Source: Vigna angularis
Lineage: Eukaryota; Streptophyta; Magnoliopsida; Fabales; Fabaceae
Assembly: GCF_016808095.1 (NCBI RefSeq)
Contig: NC_068970.1
Location: 26,952,501 to 27,016,500 of the forward strand
Direction: 5' to 3'
DNA: 64,000 bases
The notes below the pieces were generated by a model, which searched no databases, was not told the origin of the DNA, and was given only the letters and a program-made list of their open reading frames with translations. Below, one piece after another: positions 1 to 12,300 of the stretch. Position 1 is the first letter of the stretch. Each line of letters begins with the position of its first letter. The translations under genes were made by a program, and so were the position numbers.

Positions 1-390
1 TTATGTTATCATCTGATTTTGCTTAATTAGAATAATTGAGTATATGTTGTTTATTTTAATTGATTATGAATAATTTTATTTACATTAGCTTACCCTTCTT
101 TTGGTTGTTGGTTTGTGGTTTAACCATATGCTATGATCGTATAGTATATGTGGTAGATGGGGTTGTAGGAGAGGATGTTGGGCAGCAATTAAACTATTAA
201 AGAGATGCGGCTAAAGTTTTTAGTATTTTAAATACATCTATAGATGCTTTAAGATACTCCCATTGCATTTCAAATTATTATATCTTCGAGAAACTTTAAT
301 GTATACATTTGGTTTTTGAATTGCTTTAGAGATTTTAAGGACATTATAAGTATATTTCTTATAATGCTTTATATATTAAATGTTGTTGCA
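1..390 (+). repeat. Possible 3' part of a long LTR (fragment)
   Basis: From about position 86 the sequence reads AGCTTACCC, then a GATCGTAT block and later GATGCGG. The same order occurs near the 3' ends of the LTR ending at 41058 and of the fragment ending at 29813. The expected terminal TGTTACA is not recognisable, so the end is approximate. The assignment rests on resemblance to other copies in this window. Confidence 0.3.
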
Positions 391-699
391 TATATTAGCA
401 TGACGTCATGAACACTCCACAAGAAGCTCTTTCTCAATTCCTCAACCTTCAATTCGAGATGCTCCTAGGTTTATATGTCATCTTAGTCTAAGCTAGGGTA
501 TTTCTTAAAAGACATTTGACACTTAAGTTAGGGATATATGTCAGCAAGCAATAAATATTGTAATAATAAACGTAATTAACTTACCTCATTAATGATGCTT
601 TTTATACCATGTTTATGGGCTTTTACCTGATTCGGCTTGGTCCACATAGATAATCACCTTGATTAATTTTCTTAATGCCTTGGTAATGTACTTTAATTG
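391..699. other. No gene seen
   Basis: AT-rich intergenic sequence with no convincing ORF, RNA gene or repeat boundary. Confidence 0.5.
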
Positions 700-962
700 T
701 TAACCTTAATTAATTACAATTCACCTATACTTTTGTAATGTCTTGGTGTAACATAGTATAGTGTTTCCAAGAGATTTTGATCATCTAAACATAATCCAAA
801 ATTGTATGAGGTAATCAATAATGTGAGTTAATTATTAACCTTAATTAATTACAATTCATCTATACTTTTGTAATGTCTTGTCAACATAGTATGGTGTCGA
901 CTAAAGAGATCTTGATCATCTAAACATAATCCAAAATTGTATGAAATAATCAATAATTTGAG
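700..962 (+). repeat. Two-copy tandem duplication (135-bp unit)
   Basis: A segment beginning TTAACCTTAATTAATTACAA is followed 135 bp later by a second copy starting at 835. Both copies contain the CTATACTTTTGTAATGTCTTG block and the GATCATCTAAACATAATCC block. Small differences and one short insertion separate them, so the duplication is not very recent. No coding content. Confidence 0.8.
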
Positions 963-2079
963 TCGATATTGAAATTATAGATTGAAACGGCTTCAGGTTG
1001 TGTATCCGAAATGATCTTGAGCATGATAATACATTCTGATTCGATATAGTATAAAAGAGTCCTTAAGATGTCAAAATGATATTGAGATGACATGATGTAA
1101 AAAAAATTTATATTCTTTGACCATTTATCTTATAAGTATAATATATTTTTTAATACTCAAGGTGTTACATATTTCATTCCATAAAAAAAATGTAGTAGTT
1201 AAGTAGTAATCCATAATTCAAAATTTAAAATTTAATCTTCCAATTTCATCGTGCACCACGTTTCCTTTACAGACTTATATGATATAAGGGTTGAGAAAGT
1301 TACATTCATTTAAAAAACACGATGAATTTCGTTTAGTACACTTTTTTTTACAATTATGATGACACCGCTTTCTTTACCGTTATAATTATGATGACAATCA
1401 TGATAGTTTCAAGTCGGTATAATTTGATGTAATAATTATTTCATCATGATGACATTTTTATATTATATAATGACATTATATGAATTTGAGAATTATATAT
1501 TTCTATTTTATAATTATAGAAAAAACTGCTTTTTGTGTTTGTTGATAAATATGTATGATTTTTTACACTTTTTTTTCTTCTAATTTTATTTTAAAGTAAT
1601 TTTCATTTTTAATTAAAATAATTAGATTTTATTTTTACTTTCCAATTGATCATTAATTTAAACTTAATTATTTTTGAATCAAAATAATTATTTTACTATT
1701 TTATCTTTTTAAATCATTATTTATTTAAATTTAATTATTTTTATTAAAATTAAATTAATCATTTATAATAATAGAAAAGAAGAACACGTAAGTCACTTGT
1801 GAATATGGATAATGGTCTGTGGATAAGCCCACATTTTGACATGTTTTTTAGGAGTGGAAAATGGTAGGTTGAGAAAACTACATTTTAACATGTTATCTTT
1901 ATAATGAGAGAATAAACAAAGAGTGTCATGTGCAATTGTCTGAAACTAATTTTTTCCTCACTTATGTATAAGAATAATAATATCATCACACGTTTTACAT
2001 TTATTTGACGTGCAGTACTATAAAGATAAAATAATCTTGAAAATATAAAGTTTTGTATTTTTTTAAAAAATAATAATAA
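963..2079. other. AT-rich upstream region, no gene
   Basis: Upstream flank of the P450 gene. Runs of A and T dominate, and I see no ORF or element ends. Distal regulatory sites could be here but cannot be named from sequence. Confidence 0.45.
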
Positions 2080-2217
2080 AAAATAAGAAAAAGTGGTGTC
2101 ATATGTAAAAAATAAGAAAAAATAGTATCAAATGTAAAAAATTTGTGTGTCAAGTGATATTTTTCTATTTATAATTCTACCATTTGCACATGTTTGTACT
2201 ACTTTTCATTTCTCATC
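2068..2217 (+). promoter_or_regulatory. Probable proximal promoter of the P450 gene
   Basis: Two near-tandem AT-rich motifs (about 2080-2108 and 2108-2143, of the form AAAAAATAAGAAAAA followed by GTNTCANATGTAAAA) precede a TATA-like TATTTATAAT near 2164-2173. The latter is about 45-55 bp before the chosen ATG, which would leave a short leader. The same 35-bp motif recurs once just 3' of the gene at about 6643-6681. The promoter assignment is inference. Confidence 0.35.
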
Positions 2218-3331
2218 ATGGAGCTTCTCATTCCCTTCTCTCTCCTCTTCACCTTTGCCTCCATATTGTTCTTCATTCAGAGGCTTTCAAATCCTCAAAA
2301 GTCCCTCAAAAACTTGCCACCTGGACCATGGAAGCTGCCTCTTCTTGGCAACATTCACCAATTTGTTGGGGCACTTCCCCATCAAACTCTGAGAAACTTG
2401 GCTAACCAATTTGGACCATTGATGCACCTGCAACTTGGTCAAAAATCACACATAATAGTCTCTTCAGCAGATATTGCCAAAGAGGTTTTGAAAACTCATG
2501 ATGCCATCTTTGCCAACAGGCCTCATCTTATTGCTTCAAAATTCTTTGTTTATGATAGCAGCGATATAGCCTTTTCTCCTTATGGAAAAACTTGGAGACA
2601 ACTTAAAAAGATTTGCATTTCAGAGTTGCTACATGCAAAGCATGTTCAATCACTGAGGTTCGTAAGAGAAGAAGAGGTGGCTAATCTAGTTAGAAAGGTG
2701 TGTGCCAATGAAGGATCAATTTTGAACCTCAGCAAGGAAATTGAGTCGGTGATGAATGTAATAATTGCCAGAGCATCAAATGGCAAAAGGTGCAAAGACC
2801 AAGAAGCGTTCATATCAGCCATGGAGCAAATGTTGCAGCTGTTGGGAGGCTTCTCCATTGCTGATTTCTACCCTTCAATCACAGTGCTTCCTTTTCTTAC
2901 AGGAATCAAAACTAAACTTGAAAGAGCGCAGAGAGAGAATGACAAGATCATAGAAAATATGGTGATGGATCACATGGAAAAAAATACCCACAGCCAGAAG
3001 GAGATGCAAGAGGATTTCATTGGCGTTCTTCTCAAAACACAAAAAAGAAATGACCTGGAAATTCCCTTGACTCACAACAACATTAAAGCTGTCATCTGGG
3101 TCAGTATGCTATTTTCTTTTATAATTCAGAAAAACAAACACACATGTTTATGTCTCTGACAAAATTAGAAATTTTATAATTGGTCCCAACCCATTTTTTT
3201 TTTCTTCTTTTTCATTACAAATTGGCATGAAAAATAATAAAAACTAAAAACATTTTTAAATCACTTAAAGTATTCAATATAATAATAAAAATGAAATAAA
3301 TTTTTTTTTTCAAAGACTAAATATAAAATTC

Positions 3332-3408
<77 letters not shown>

Positions 3409-6400
3409 CAAAGTATAAATCAGATAACCCTGAAAATTTATTCTACAGAACGAAAAAACTCTGCATGGATATAGTTTAATGTATAAAAATTCGAAGTAAC
3501 AACTTATTAAAATATTATTTCTAAACAATGAATTATGAGACCTACATATGCTGAATATATTCATGATGAAATAATTTCAAATCATTTGAGGAAAACCTCA
3601 AATAATCTCTTAATAAATTGGAATACGAAAACATATAATAGAAAACATTTTTCTCTTAAAATTAAAAGGAAAATGAGAGAAGAATCATTATTTATATACG
3701 AAACACAACAAGATTTGTATGTAAGATATTTACATTATAAAAGAAACACAAAATTAACTTTTCAAATATTAGTGTAGATTAAATTGTAACATTATTAGGC
3801 TCAACTAGCTAAAGGACTTTGAACATCACACATAAGATTAATTGTTTTAGAAATAAAGTTAAAAATGATTTTTAACCTCTTTTAATAAATAAATATTTAT
3901 TTTAGTATTAGCGTTGATTAACCTCATGTTAATAAAGGTTACTTAATGTGGAATGGTATAATAAAGTTTATTTAAGTGACTCTAATACAGCACAAAAGAT
4001 TATTTAAAAAAAGTGTTAAAATGCATAAAATTCTCTTAACTTTTTTTTATAAATAATATTTTGTATTAATGTTAGATTATATAGGTCGTTTAATGATAGG
4101 TATTTGTAAAGTGATTCAATTGACTGTATTAATCTTATATTATTTATCTTAGGATTAACCAAATTAACGTTTGAATATGTGAGTATGGTAATGTATAAAT
4201 TTTAATCTAAAAATTTAAATTTTAAGATGATAAATGTCGTATTTCACGCTTTTTCTCTCCAATTTTTTATATTCATTTTCTTATTTATGTGGTTTTTTCA
4301 ATCATGCTTATCTTTTTTTATTCATATACATTTTTTCATTTGTACTTTTTTCCTTATCTTCATTTACACTCTTTTTTTTCAACCACATTTATATTCTTTA
4401 TTCACACTTTTTCTCTCCAATTTTTTATATAAATATTTTTATATTCATTTTTTTTATTTGTGTGGTCTTTTCATCCACACTCATATCTTTTATCCATATG
4501 GATTTCTTTTATTTATACTTTTTTTCTTATCTTCATTTACACTCTTATTTTCAACCACGTTTATATTCTTTATTTACACTCATCTATTTCATTCACCACA
4601 ATTTTTTCTTTTTTTATATATATTTTTTTGTATTTTATTCTTTTGAAACATTCGAAGAACTCTTTTCTTAAACTAACATGTTAAATTAAATAAATTTTAA
4701 AATAAAAACACCTTATTTTCGACTTGACAAACTGATTTAATTAAAAAATTAATTTAAAAGTTAGTGAAAAAAAAGTATCAACTTAATTTATCTTCAAAAT
4801 TTGATGCAAACGAATTCATGTCTGTAGTTTTAGAATCACACACAAGGTTCACAAAAAAATATTAGTTAATTAACTTTAATTTTACTTATTTACATAAACT
4901 TTTAATTAACACTAATTTCTTTAGTGTTATAACACAAGGACTTACTCAACCATATATAAAGAATTAGAGTTTATGAAAATAAAAAATATTTTTACCAATA
5001 GACAAAAATGTCAGAGTGGTCCCTAAACATTTTTGGATTGATTTCCTTCTCGAGAAACTTCTGTCTGTCCTTTTTGTTTTTTTCCTTCCCAAACAAACAA
5101 GTCACAGGTCTACTTGAATTAGTTTCATAAAACAAAAAGAAAATATTTAATTCCTTATAACATCAACCTAATTTGATAGAATCGATTTGATTTTAATGAA
5201 AACCTAGGATATTGTTTTTTTTTTTCTTTAGACATTACAATGTCGTATAAACCATATATTTCTAGCACCATTTAAATCACTCACGTCAGCAAGACCAATT
5301 TATAACAATTTTATCAGTATATCTATTGACATCTTTGATAGAGTTTGGAGTTTAATTGCTTTTTCTTATTTCCTTTTTTATGCTTAAGATTTTGGTGTAA
5401 ACATGGTCGTTTTAGCTTTTTATTTATTGGAATTCGCTGGTATGTTTTTTTTTTAAAAAAAAAATCGATCTATATAAATTTATTACTTTGAGGTTTGTTT
5501 TATACTCTCCTATATTGAATGTTGGATATTGTTCGTTGAGTTTTAATACGATTTCTATTTGGGTAGACATTTATCTTTATACTTTATGAACAATTATACC
5601 CATTATTTTTACTTATATAGATTTCTACGCAACAAAACCCGATTGAGTTATTTATTTATAAGGAGCTATACATAAATACATAAATAAATAATAAATAAAA
5701 GTTCTGCATTAAGATTTTAGACTCAATATTCATATTTTAATACGAAACTATTATCATTCTACGAATTTAACATTCAAGTTTTTCTGGTCTGTTCTATCAC
5801 AAAAAGTTTTGAATTTTCGTACCTTTTATTCTTTAATTAAAATGTCCAATAGAGTAATGACATATTAAAAGAAGAAGAAAAAATAATTGATTTCTAAAGC
5901 TATTAATGGTTGATTAATTTCAGGACATGTTTGTGGGTGGGACTGCAGCACCGGCAGCAGTTGTAGTATGGGCAATGTCAGAACTGATGAGAAATCCTGA
6001 GGTAATGGAGAAGGCACAGAGCGAGGTGAGAAAGGTGTTCAATGAGAAAGGGTTTGTGGATGAAGCAGAACTTGGAGAGTGTGAATACTTAAATTCAGTG
6101 ATGAAAGAAACAATGAGGCTGCATCCCCCAGAGGCATTGTTAATTCCAAGAGAAAACATTGAGGCTTGTGTGATCAATGGATATGAAATCCCTGCAAAGA
6201 GCAAGGTCATTATCAATGCTTGGGCCATTGGTAGAGATCCAATGTATTGGAATGAAGCAGAGAGATTTCTGCCTGAGAGATTTCTTGAGAGTTCTTACGA
6301 TTTCAGTGGCACGCACTTTGAATACATCCCTTTTGGGGCTGGAAGGAGAATTTGTCCAGGAGCTGCATTTTCCGTGCCTAACATGTTGCTGTTACTGGCC

Positions 6401-6556
6401 AATTTGCTTTACCATTTTGTTTGGAAGCTGCCATATGGAACCAATCACCAAACATTCGACATGTCGGAGTCCTTTGGCCTTACTGTTCGAAGAGCAAATG
6501 ATCTTTGCTTAATTCCCATGCCTTATTATCACCCTTCCACGATTGCCAATCAGTAA
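2218..6556 (+). CDS. Cytochrome P450, CYP71-type (CYP71D/BE-like), two exons
   Basis: Exons 2218-3099 and 5924-6556 join in phase (TGG|GTCAGT donor, TTTCAG|GAC acceptor) to give a 504-aa protein, the normal length for microsomal P450s. These haem monooxygenases use NADPH-P450 reductase at the ER membrane, often on terpenoids or other specialised metabolites. I chose the ATG at 2218 because it directly starts the hydrophobic anchor (residues 2-20); an in-frame ATG at 2194 would add eight residues before it. Visible motifs: proline hinge PPGP (34-37), C-helix WRQLK (W126; the usual R is K), ExxR (E356-R359), PERF (411-414) and haem loop FGAGRRICPG with Cys438. The I-helix reads GGTAAP (299-304) where most CYP71 enzymes have an A/G-G-x-D/E-T/S pattern, so the acid-alcohol pair is missing. 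The one-intron structure at this position fits CYP71-type genes. The substrate cannot be read from sequence, and the subfamily is a judgement from overall similarity. Confidence 0.93.
3338..3406. repeat. (TA)n microsatellite in the P450 intron
   Basis: About 34 uninterrupted TA units inside the single intron. It is likely length-polymorphic and self-complementary. The apparent minus-strand ORF across it is an artefact of the repeat. Confidence 0.95.
4245..4577 (+). repeat. Direct repeat (about 158 bp) in the P450 intron, T-rich
   Basis: Two copies start with CAC(G/A)CTTTTTCTCTCCAATTT at 4245 and 4403. Both contain the block CTTATCTTCATTTACACTC and end with the block TTTATATTCTTTATT. The strand is almost pure pyrimidine, which keeps several meaningless frames open. 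The block helps swell the intron to 2824 bp. Confidence 0.75.
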
Positions 6557-7430
6557 AACTTCCGCCCTTTAGTATTTTTTTAAGAAATAACTAATGAGAA
6601 ATCAGTAAACTTTTGTATTGTTTCAAGAAAGAAGAGAATAAAAAATAAGTAAAAATAGTGTCAAATGAATGTAAAATATTTAGGTTTCTCAAAGAATCTT
6701 TACTCAAGAAATATATTTTAAGAAATGTGTAATCCAAAACATAATATTTCTATTCTAGTTTTGTTGTTAACAATATTTTTTTTCTTTTGGTTTTTAGGTT
6801 TTTAGGTGTTTGTTTTAAGTGGTGTTTTTATATTTAGTCAAAATTTAAACCGACATGTTTATTTATAATAAATTGTTTGTATTTAAAAAAGTTCCATATG
6901 TATAACTATAAATAAAATTTTCATAATGAATTTATTGGATTGAGAGGTTCTTTATTCCAGTGTTTTTACAAATTATTTTACTTTGAGATGTTGTTTACTG
7001 AGATCTTCTGGATCCAATTTCAAATAAAGGTAACAAGTCGGAATGTATGAAAAAATATTTCAATATGTAAGACATGTATGATAAATATAATGAAATTACT
7101 AAATAACACGTAATTTATGTTCTCTATTGATAGTATTATAATATTACTTACTTAAATGAACCTTGATTTTAAGTTTTAAGTATGTTTATCTATCATTAAC
7201 ATTTTTTATGCTATCTTAACATGATAATCTTATTTAGGATGTAATGTTGTTTTAAGAAGACAACATTATCTATACCTTATACTATACAATATCATTCAAT
7301 CCAAAATACTTCATTTTACAAAGAAAATTTTCATACTTTTTGGTTCTAGGGCCCCAATCATGGTGAACGAAGGGAAGGGAAGAAGAGACTTAGACAAAGA
7401 TGATAGGAAGTGGCTATCAAATGAAAAAGA
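6557..7430. other. 3' flank of the P450 gene; no further gene
   Basis: Contains the P450 3' untranslated region and a third copy of the promoter-proximal AT-rich motif (about 6643-6681). The rest is AT-rich with no ORF or element boundary that I can defend. Confidence 0.4.
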
Positions 7431-7910
7431 CACTACTATAGAAAAGGCTATTGACTATAGTTAAAAGACCATGATATATTAACAACTTTTTTTAACAATT
7501 TTTTGACAATAGACTATGTGTCACTATTTTATTGGTTCGTATATTTGAAACAGACCAATCACAAGCTACCACATAAGCGATTGTAAAAAAGTTGTCAAAA
7601 AAAGTTGTTAAAAAAACATTTTCCACAGTTAAATGAGCCTTTCTACTACGACTTTCAAACCGTCGTTGAATATGTCATCGTTAAAAGTTTGATAAAAATA
7701 ATGATTGTTTGGAAACTGTCACTAAAGTTTCAAACCACGACAATTTATGAACACTATCGTTAAACAAATGAAGTAAATAAAAATAAACTCATGTCTAAAC
7801 GTCGTTATAAGCCCATCTCAATATCAAAATTTTGAAATTGTAGATTGACATATGACCATGGTTAGTGTATTACCTGTGATTATATTTCTCAAACAATGAC
7901 GATGGTCATT
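7431..7910 (+). mobile_element. Possible CACTA-type fragment
   Basis: CACTACTATAGAAAAG at 7431 resembles a CACTA terminal inverted repeat. Downstream (7640-7900) there are recurring CGTCGTT and CATCGTTAAA words like CACTA subterminal repeats. No matching right terminus or 3-bp duplication was found, and the MITE at 7479 lies within the span. Low confidence. Confidence 0.25.
7479..7611. mobile_element. Palindromic MITE-like element (133 bp)
   Basis: The two halves are imperfect inverted copies. The outer end is TTAACAACTTTTTTT and its complement is AAAAAAAGTTGTTAA; the inner stem ATTGGT/ACCAAT surrounds a loop of about 17 nt. Such foldback elements with no coding capacity are typical plant MITEs. 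No clear target duplication is visible. Confidence 0.65.
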
Positions 7911-8204
7911 AAAATTGGATTTTTTTAAAATATGTTATTTATTTTTTACCAAAATTCTGTCAGAAATTTTCAAAAATACAGCCAATTCAGTATAACGGTA
8001 TAACGAAGAAAAAGATTTTGAATATGATTGATGCTTCCTTAACTTATTTTATTTCAAGATATTGTTTTCTTGATTGAGATTTTCTACATCTACTTTCAAA
8101 TATAAATGAAGGGAATGTTTGGAAAAGTATTTCGATACTCAAGTCAACAATACACAATACATGCATAATATATGTAATAAGATTATTCAACAATACATTG
8201 AAGT

Positions 8205-9540
8205 ACCTGAAAAACACTAGAAGAGAGGGTTGAATAGTGTTAATGAAAAAAAAAGTTCGCAACCTTCAAATATAGCACGTTCGTCGAGTATGAGATTTAT
8301 CAAACAATTGTTAAACACTCGACTTCAAGTAATTGTAAACGATAACTTTTGTTCACGTGATATTCAAAATATATACTGTAGGGTTTGTAAGAACTTCCTT
8401 AGTTAAAGAACAACCGTTTATTATGAGAAAATTCTTGTTTTGTAAAACTAAAGTGCTACTAGAGGTTTTTATGAGGGAAACGTTTAAGCAAAGATAAATA
8501 ATAAATGCATAGATATTTTTATACTAGTTCACTCTAACTAAGCTACGTCCAGTCTTCTCTATCACAAAGGGTTCCATTATAATCTTCAACAAGATTACAA
8601 TTGAGTATTCTCACAACTCTTGATATTCTCAATCAATAAATAACCTTCCCTTACCCTAAACTGGATGAGTATTCGCACTACTCCTGGTATCCTCAATCGC
8701 GAATAACCTTCCGTTACCCTAGATTAGATGAGTATTCGCACAACTCCTGCTATCATTGATTAGTGAATAACCTTCCGTTACCTTGGATCAGTTGAGTATT
8801 TGCACCACTCCTGATACTAGACAATCCTAGTATCTTTTGATATGCTGCCTAGATTTCCTTAACTCATTTGAGTTCAACAAGTGTTTTAATTCTCTTCAGA
8901 ATTGCAATCAACGATTTCTTACAAGTCGTCTAGACTATTACTCTCGCAGAGAGAATGTGTTTACAATTCAATACAGTCTAAACACTCACAAATGTTTCTC
9001 TCTTTTCTCTTTTTCTCTCTTCTTATCGTTGAGGTAGCGTTTATCAATTGAGCTTTTATCTAAAGATACCAAGCGTTGTGTAAGAACTTTATCGTTGGAC
9101 GAAGTAACATTTTTAGTTCATCGTATTGTCTGGACTGATGTAAATATTTTTTTGTGATATTTCCTTTAAGAGTGTTTATCAGGTTAAGTTTTTATGTTTT
9201 TGGTTTAAGCTTTAAGAGTGTTTTGTCAAAGATATAGTCTTAACATTTTTTCTGTTTTTTGAGAATCCAACTGAATATGCTTGAGTACAATATAGCTTTC
9301 ACGTTTAGCATAAATCTCTTAGACGCTTTTGACTTACTAGTCATTTAGCATTGCGTTTGGGTGTTTTGACATAAGTATTTTTGTGTTTTCTACAATCTGA
9401 AGTGTTTTCTAAAGACTTTTCTGTTGTTGTGGATTTTGAACCTAATACTTATGTTTCTACCTATGGTATTTTTAGATTCTTGTTTCGTTTAATGTTATTT
9501 GGTTAAACTTAAAAAATGAGAGTGTTTAGACATATAAACA
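8205..9540 (+). repeat. Dispersed repeat family R1, copy 1
   Basis: The left boundary is a purine-rich ACACTAGAAGAGAGGGTTG block (8214 onward). Its counterpart occurs inverted at 34437-34472. The interior holds four repeats of a 'GAGTATTCGCAC-ACTCCTG' phrase (8605-8815). The right half (about 9040-9530) matches the reverse complement of 23280-23800 and of 35010-35500. It looks like part of a retroelement LTR, but I cannot name the family. No protein coding. Confidence 0.55.
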
Positions 9541-10439
9541 ATTTTTTCTTAACATACATTATAATATGTGTTCTATTTATAGTATTCTAATAAGTCTTAC
9601 GTGGATGGGTCTCGACTAATTAAGTCATGGGTATGTTAATCCTTCATTAATATTTGTCACCTTGTCACACAATAATCTTATTTAGAAGTGTTCCAATATG
9701 ATTTTTTTTAAGTAGATGACATTCTGATAAGTGTGAAAAAGAGTTGTTTTTACACTTATAAATGAACTCAATCTAGTAATTATTCATGTTGTTACTCAGT
9801 GAAAGTTGTAATAGGAAGTAGATGTTATGTAAAACATTGTAGAGGAAAGCTTGTATTATTTGGTCTGTTGTCAGCCAATTCTCGCTAAGCACAAGTCAAA
9901 ATTCGCACTACTAGAAGGAGGACATTCACATAGCGCATCAGTACCAAAATATGTTTATAAATTATTATTTTTATTTATTAGCGTTTAAACTATTGTTACA
10001 TTAAGTTTCTTTCTTTGAATAACTTTTAATGTCTCTTATTTTTCTATATAATCTTATAATAAAACAATGGTTTTAAGGAGTATATAAGAAAATATATGTT
10101 AAAATATAATAGAAAAGAAGTAAAATTAGATAAGATCATCGGTTATTTAATTGTTTGACAAAATTAGATAATAAGTTAGATAGTAGATTATAAGTTTCTA
10201 GTTTATAAGATTTAGGTTGATAATCTAAGTTATTGACTTTGGTAAACTAAACTACTTGTTGGAAAAATGTAAAATGATATGTATGTACACGTAAATTTTA
10301 TTAATAAATGAATTTTAGGTTTTTTTTTAGACGAAACAATTATTATGTAAATATATTTTTTTCTTCAAAGTATTTAAATTCTAATTAAACTTTAAGTACT
10401 TTTTACACGTTAGACTTTTTATTTATTTATTTAAGCAAG
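9541..10439. other. Intergenic, possible CACTA end at 9904
   Basis: AT-rich, no gene. CACTACTAGAAGG near 9904 resembles a CACTA terminus, followed by ACATAGCGCATCAG, but no partner end was found. Confidence 0.3.
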
Positions 10440-11200
10440 TAATTTTATTTAGATAGGTCTAGCAATAAATATTAAATGAGTGTGTTGATATATTGATTAG
10501 ATGAGTCAACAATATACATTAGACGAGTATTTCCATACTGATTAGAATAATATAGGGAAACAAAAATTACATGAGCCTAATAATACACATTAGATGAGAC
10601 TGTTCATATAATAATTAAATGGGTATAATAAAAAATATTAGTCAAGTCATTTCATATATTGATTAATCGATTATAACGAAACTATTAGACAACTATATAA
10701 ATACATTGATTAGATTAGTAAAGCAAAAGACAAGTCTATCAATATATTAATTAGAAATATTTAGCAATTTCGACAAGTCATTTATATATTTAGACAAGTT
10801 TATTCATTCACTTATTAGATGAATCTTACAATACATATTAGATGAGTATGTTCATATGTTGATTAAATGAATACAACAAAAAAATTAGATGAGTCTGTCC
10901 ATGTATCCATTAGATGAATATAACAAAAAACATTAGATCAGTCATTTCACATATTAATTAAATATAAGAATACATATTAAACCAGTATGTCACATTAGAC
11001 GAATTTAACAATATATGTTACACAATTCTGTTCATATACATATTTTATTAGTATATTAATACACATTAGATGACTATATTCATTCTCTCATTAGACAAGT
11101 CTTGCAATATAAATTAGATAAGTCTAACAACACATATTAGACAAATTTTGTCAATACACTAATTAGACAAGTTCAATAATACACGTTAGACTTATTTTTT
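10440..11200. repeat. Degenerate minisatellite with TTAGA-NNNN-TCTAA units
   Basis: About 760 bp of imperfect units of roughly 25-30 bp. Each contains variants of ATTAGAYGAGTCTAACAA alternating with 'TGTTCATATATTGATT'. The core TTAGA-(4 nt)-TCTAA is self-complementary (for example near 11093-11130). Heavy decay makes boundaries approximate. No coding. Confidence 0.6.
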
Positions 11201-11699
11201 CATACATTGATTTGTATTTTTAGAAAGTCTACTTCACATATTTATGTATGTCTTTTATATTTTTAGAGAGTTTTTTCCCACATGTTTTATCCTTTGTATT
11301 TTTATATTTTTATAAATATATAACCTTTTAAACTTATAAATAGTTGATTTTACTAATTATAAACTTAAACATATTTTTTTCTAAATCTCTTTCGATAAAC
11401 AATCGACAAATATGGCACAGGTTTAAAACTAATATTTAATAAAAACATCTAACTGCCAAAATTCAATTGAAAAGTTGAAAAGTTTTAAATTTTTTGATAA
11501 CTCAAATGATGTCAAAATTTAATAGAAACTTAATCAATAGTTTTCAAATTTTTTATCCATTTAAAATTTATCTCTACAAAACTTTAGTTTTTATGAAGTC
11601 TTAGAAAATCAGTTAAGAGTAGTACATTTTGTTATTAAAAAGTGAAAGTTATAGATAAAGTTCCTTTAAATGAGTTTCAGTTTATAAAAACCTTCATTA
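11201..11699. other. AT-rich spacer, no gene
   Basis: Nothing recognisable beyond low-complexity A/T runs. Confidence 0.4.
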
Positions 11700-12300
11700 T
11701 TCTCTCGAAAATTTTAACTTTCTCTTTCATGTTTTAAATATTTAAGCACGTCCTAAGACTCTTGGTGTCAAGAGCTAAAAGTCTACCCGATTATTTTTGT
11801 CAATAGAGTAAGTTCTCTTTTTGCCCTTTTCTTGATCCAATTCTTGTTTTGCTTGCATGTGTCTTTGAGTAGATCTAAGTGTTTCTCTACTCTTTTCTAG
11901 TCATGAGGGTATAATAAGATCATTAATGTAGTTATAACTGTTTGAGGATCTGTGTCTTGTGTGGAGTCTTTGTGAGCAAGGGTTCTTCCTCTAAGGTAAG
12001 GGGAGCTAATTCATAATTTTTTTCATGTTGATTTCTATTGTCTTGATTGTTGTTGTTACTTTTTGGATTAATTGTTGAACTGGTATGATTTCATTTGTGG
12101 ATTGGGTTGAATTGGGGAAAACTATGTAAATAAGTTAAATTGGGGTTTTAAATTTGTAAATTTAGTCTCTAAGTTATGATATTTGGGATTGACACTGAAA
12201 AGTGGTACTTTTAGCTCCAGTGAGTCATTTTAAGCAAATTGGTCTTGTTTTGACTCATATATAGGAGAAAAACATTCGATTAGGGTCGAGAGTATTGTCT
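11700..12300 (+). repeat. Possible 5' part of a long LTR (fragment)
   Basis: Contains CTAAGGTAAGGGGAGCTAA at 11992-12010. The same block, with one to three changes, lies 486 bp into the LTR starting at 55064 and 582 bp into the LTR starting at 38112. The upstream text (GTTCTT...AAGGGTT) also resembles the 55.4-kb copy. The TG terminus was not found. Assignment by similarity within this window only. Confidence 0.4.

Noticed and set aside
3310..3564. 84-codon minus frame across the TA tract
   Set aside because: It is a translation of (TA)n as alternating I/Y and lies in the P450 intron.
4227..4684. Overlapping frames rich in F, L and Y
   Set aside because: Pyrimidine-rich intron DNA stays open by composition in all three frames; no domain, and it lies within the P450 intron.
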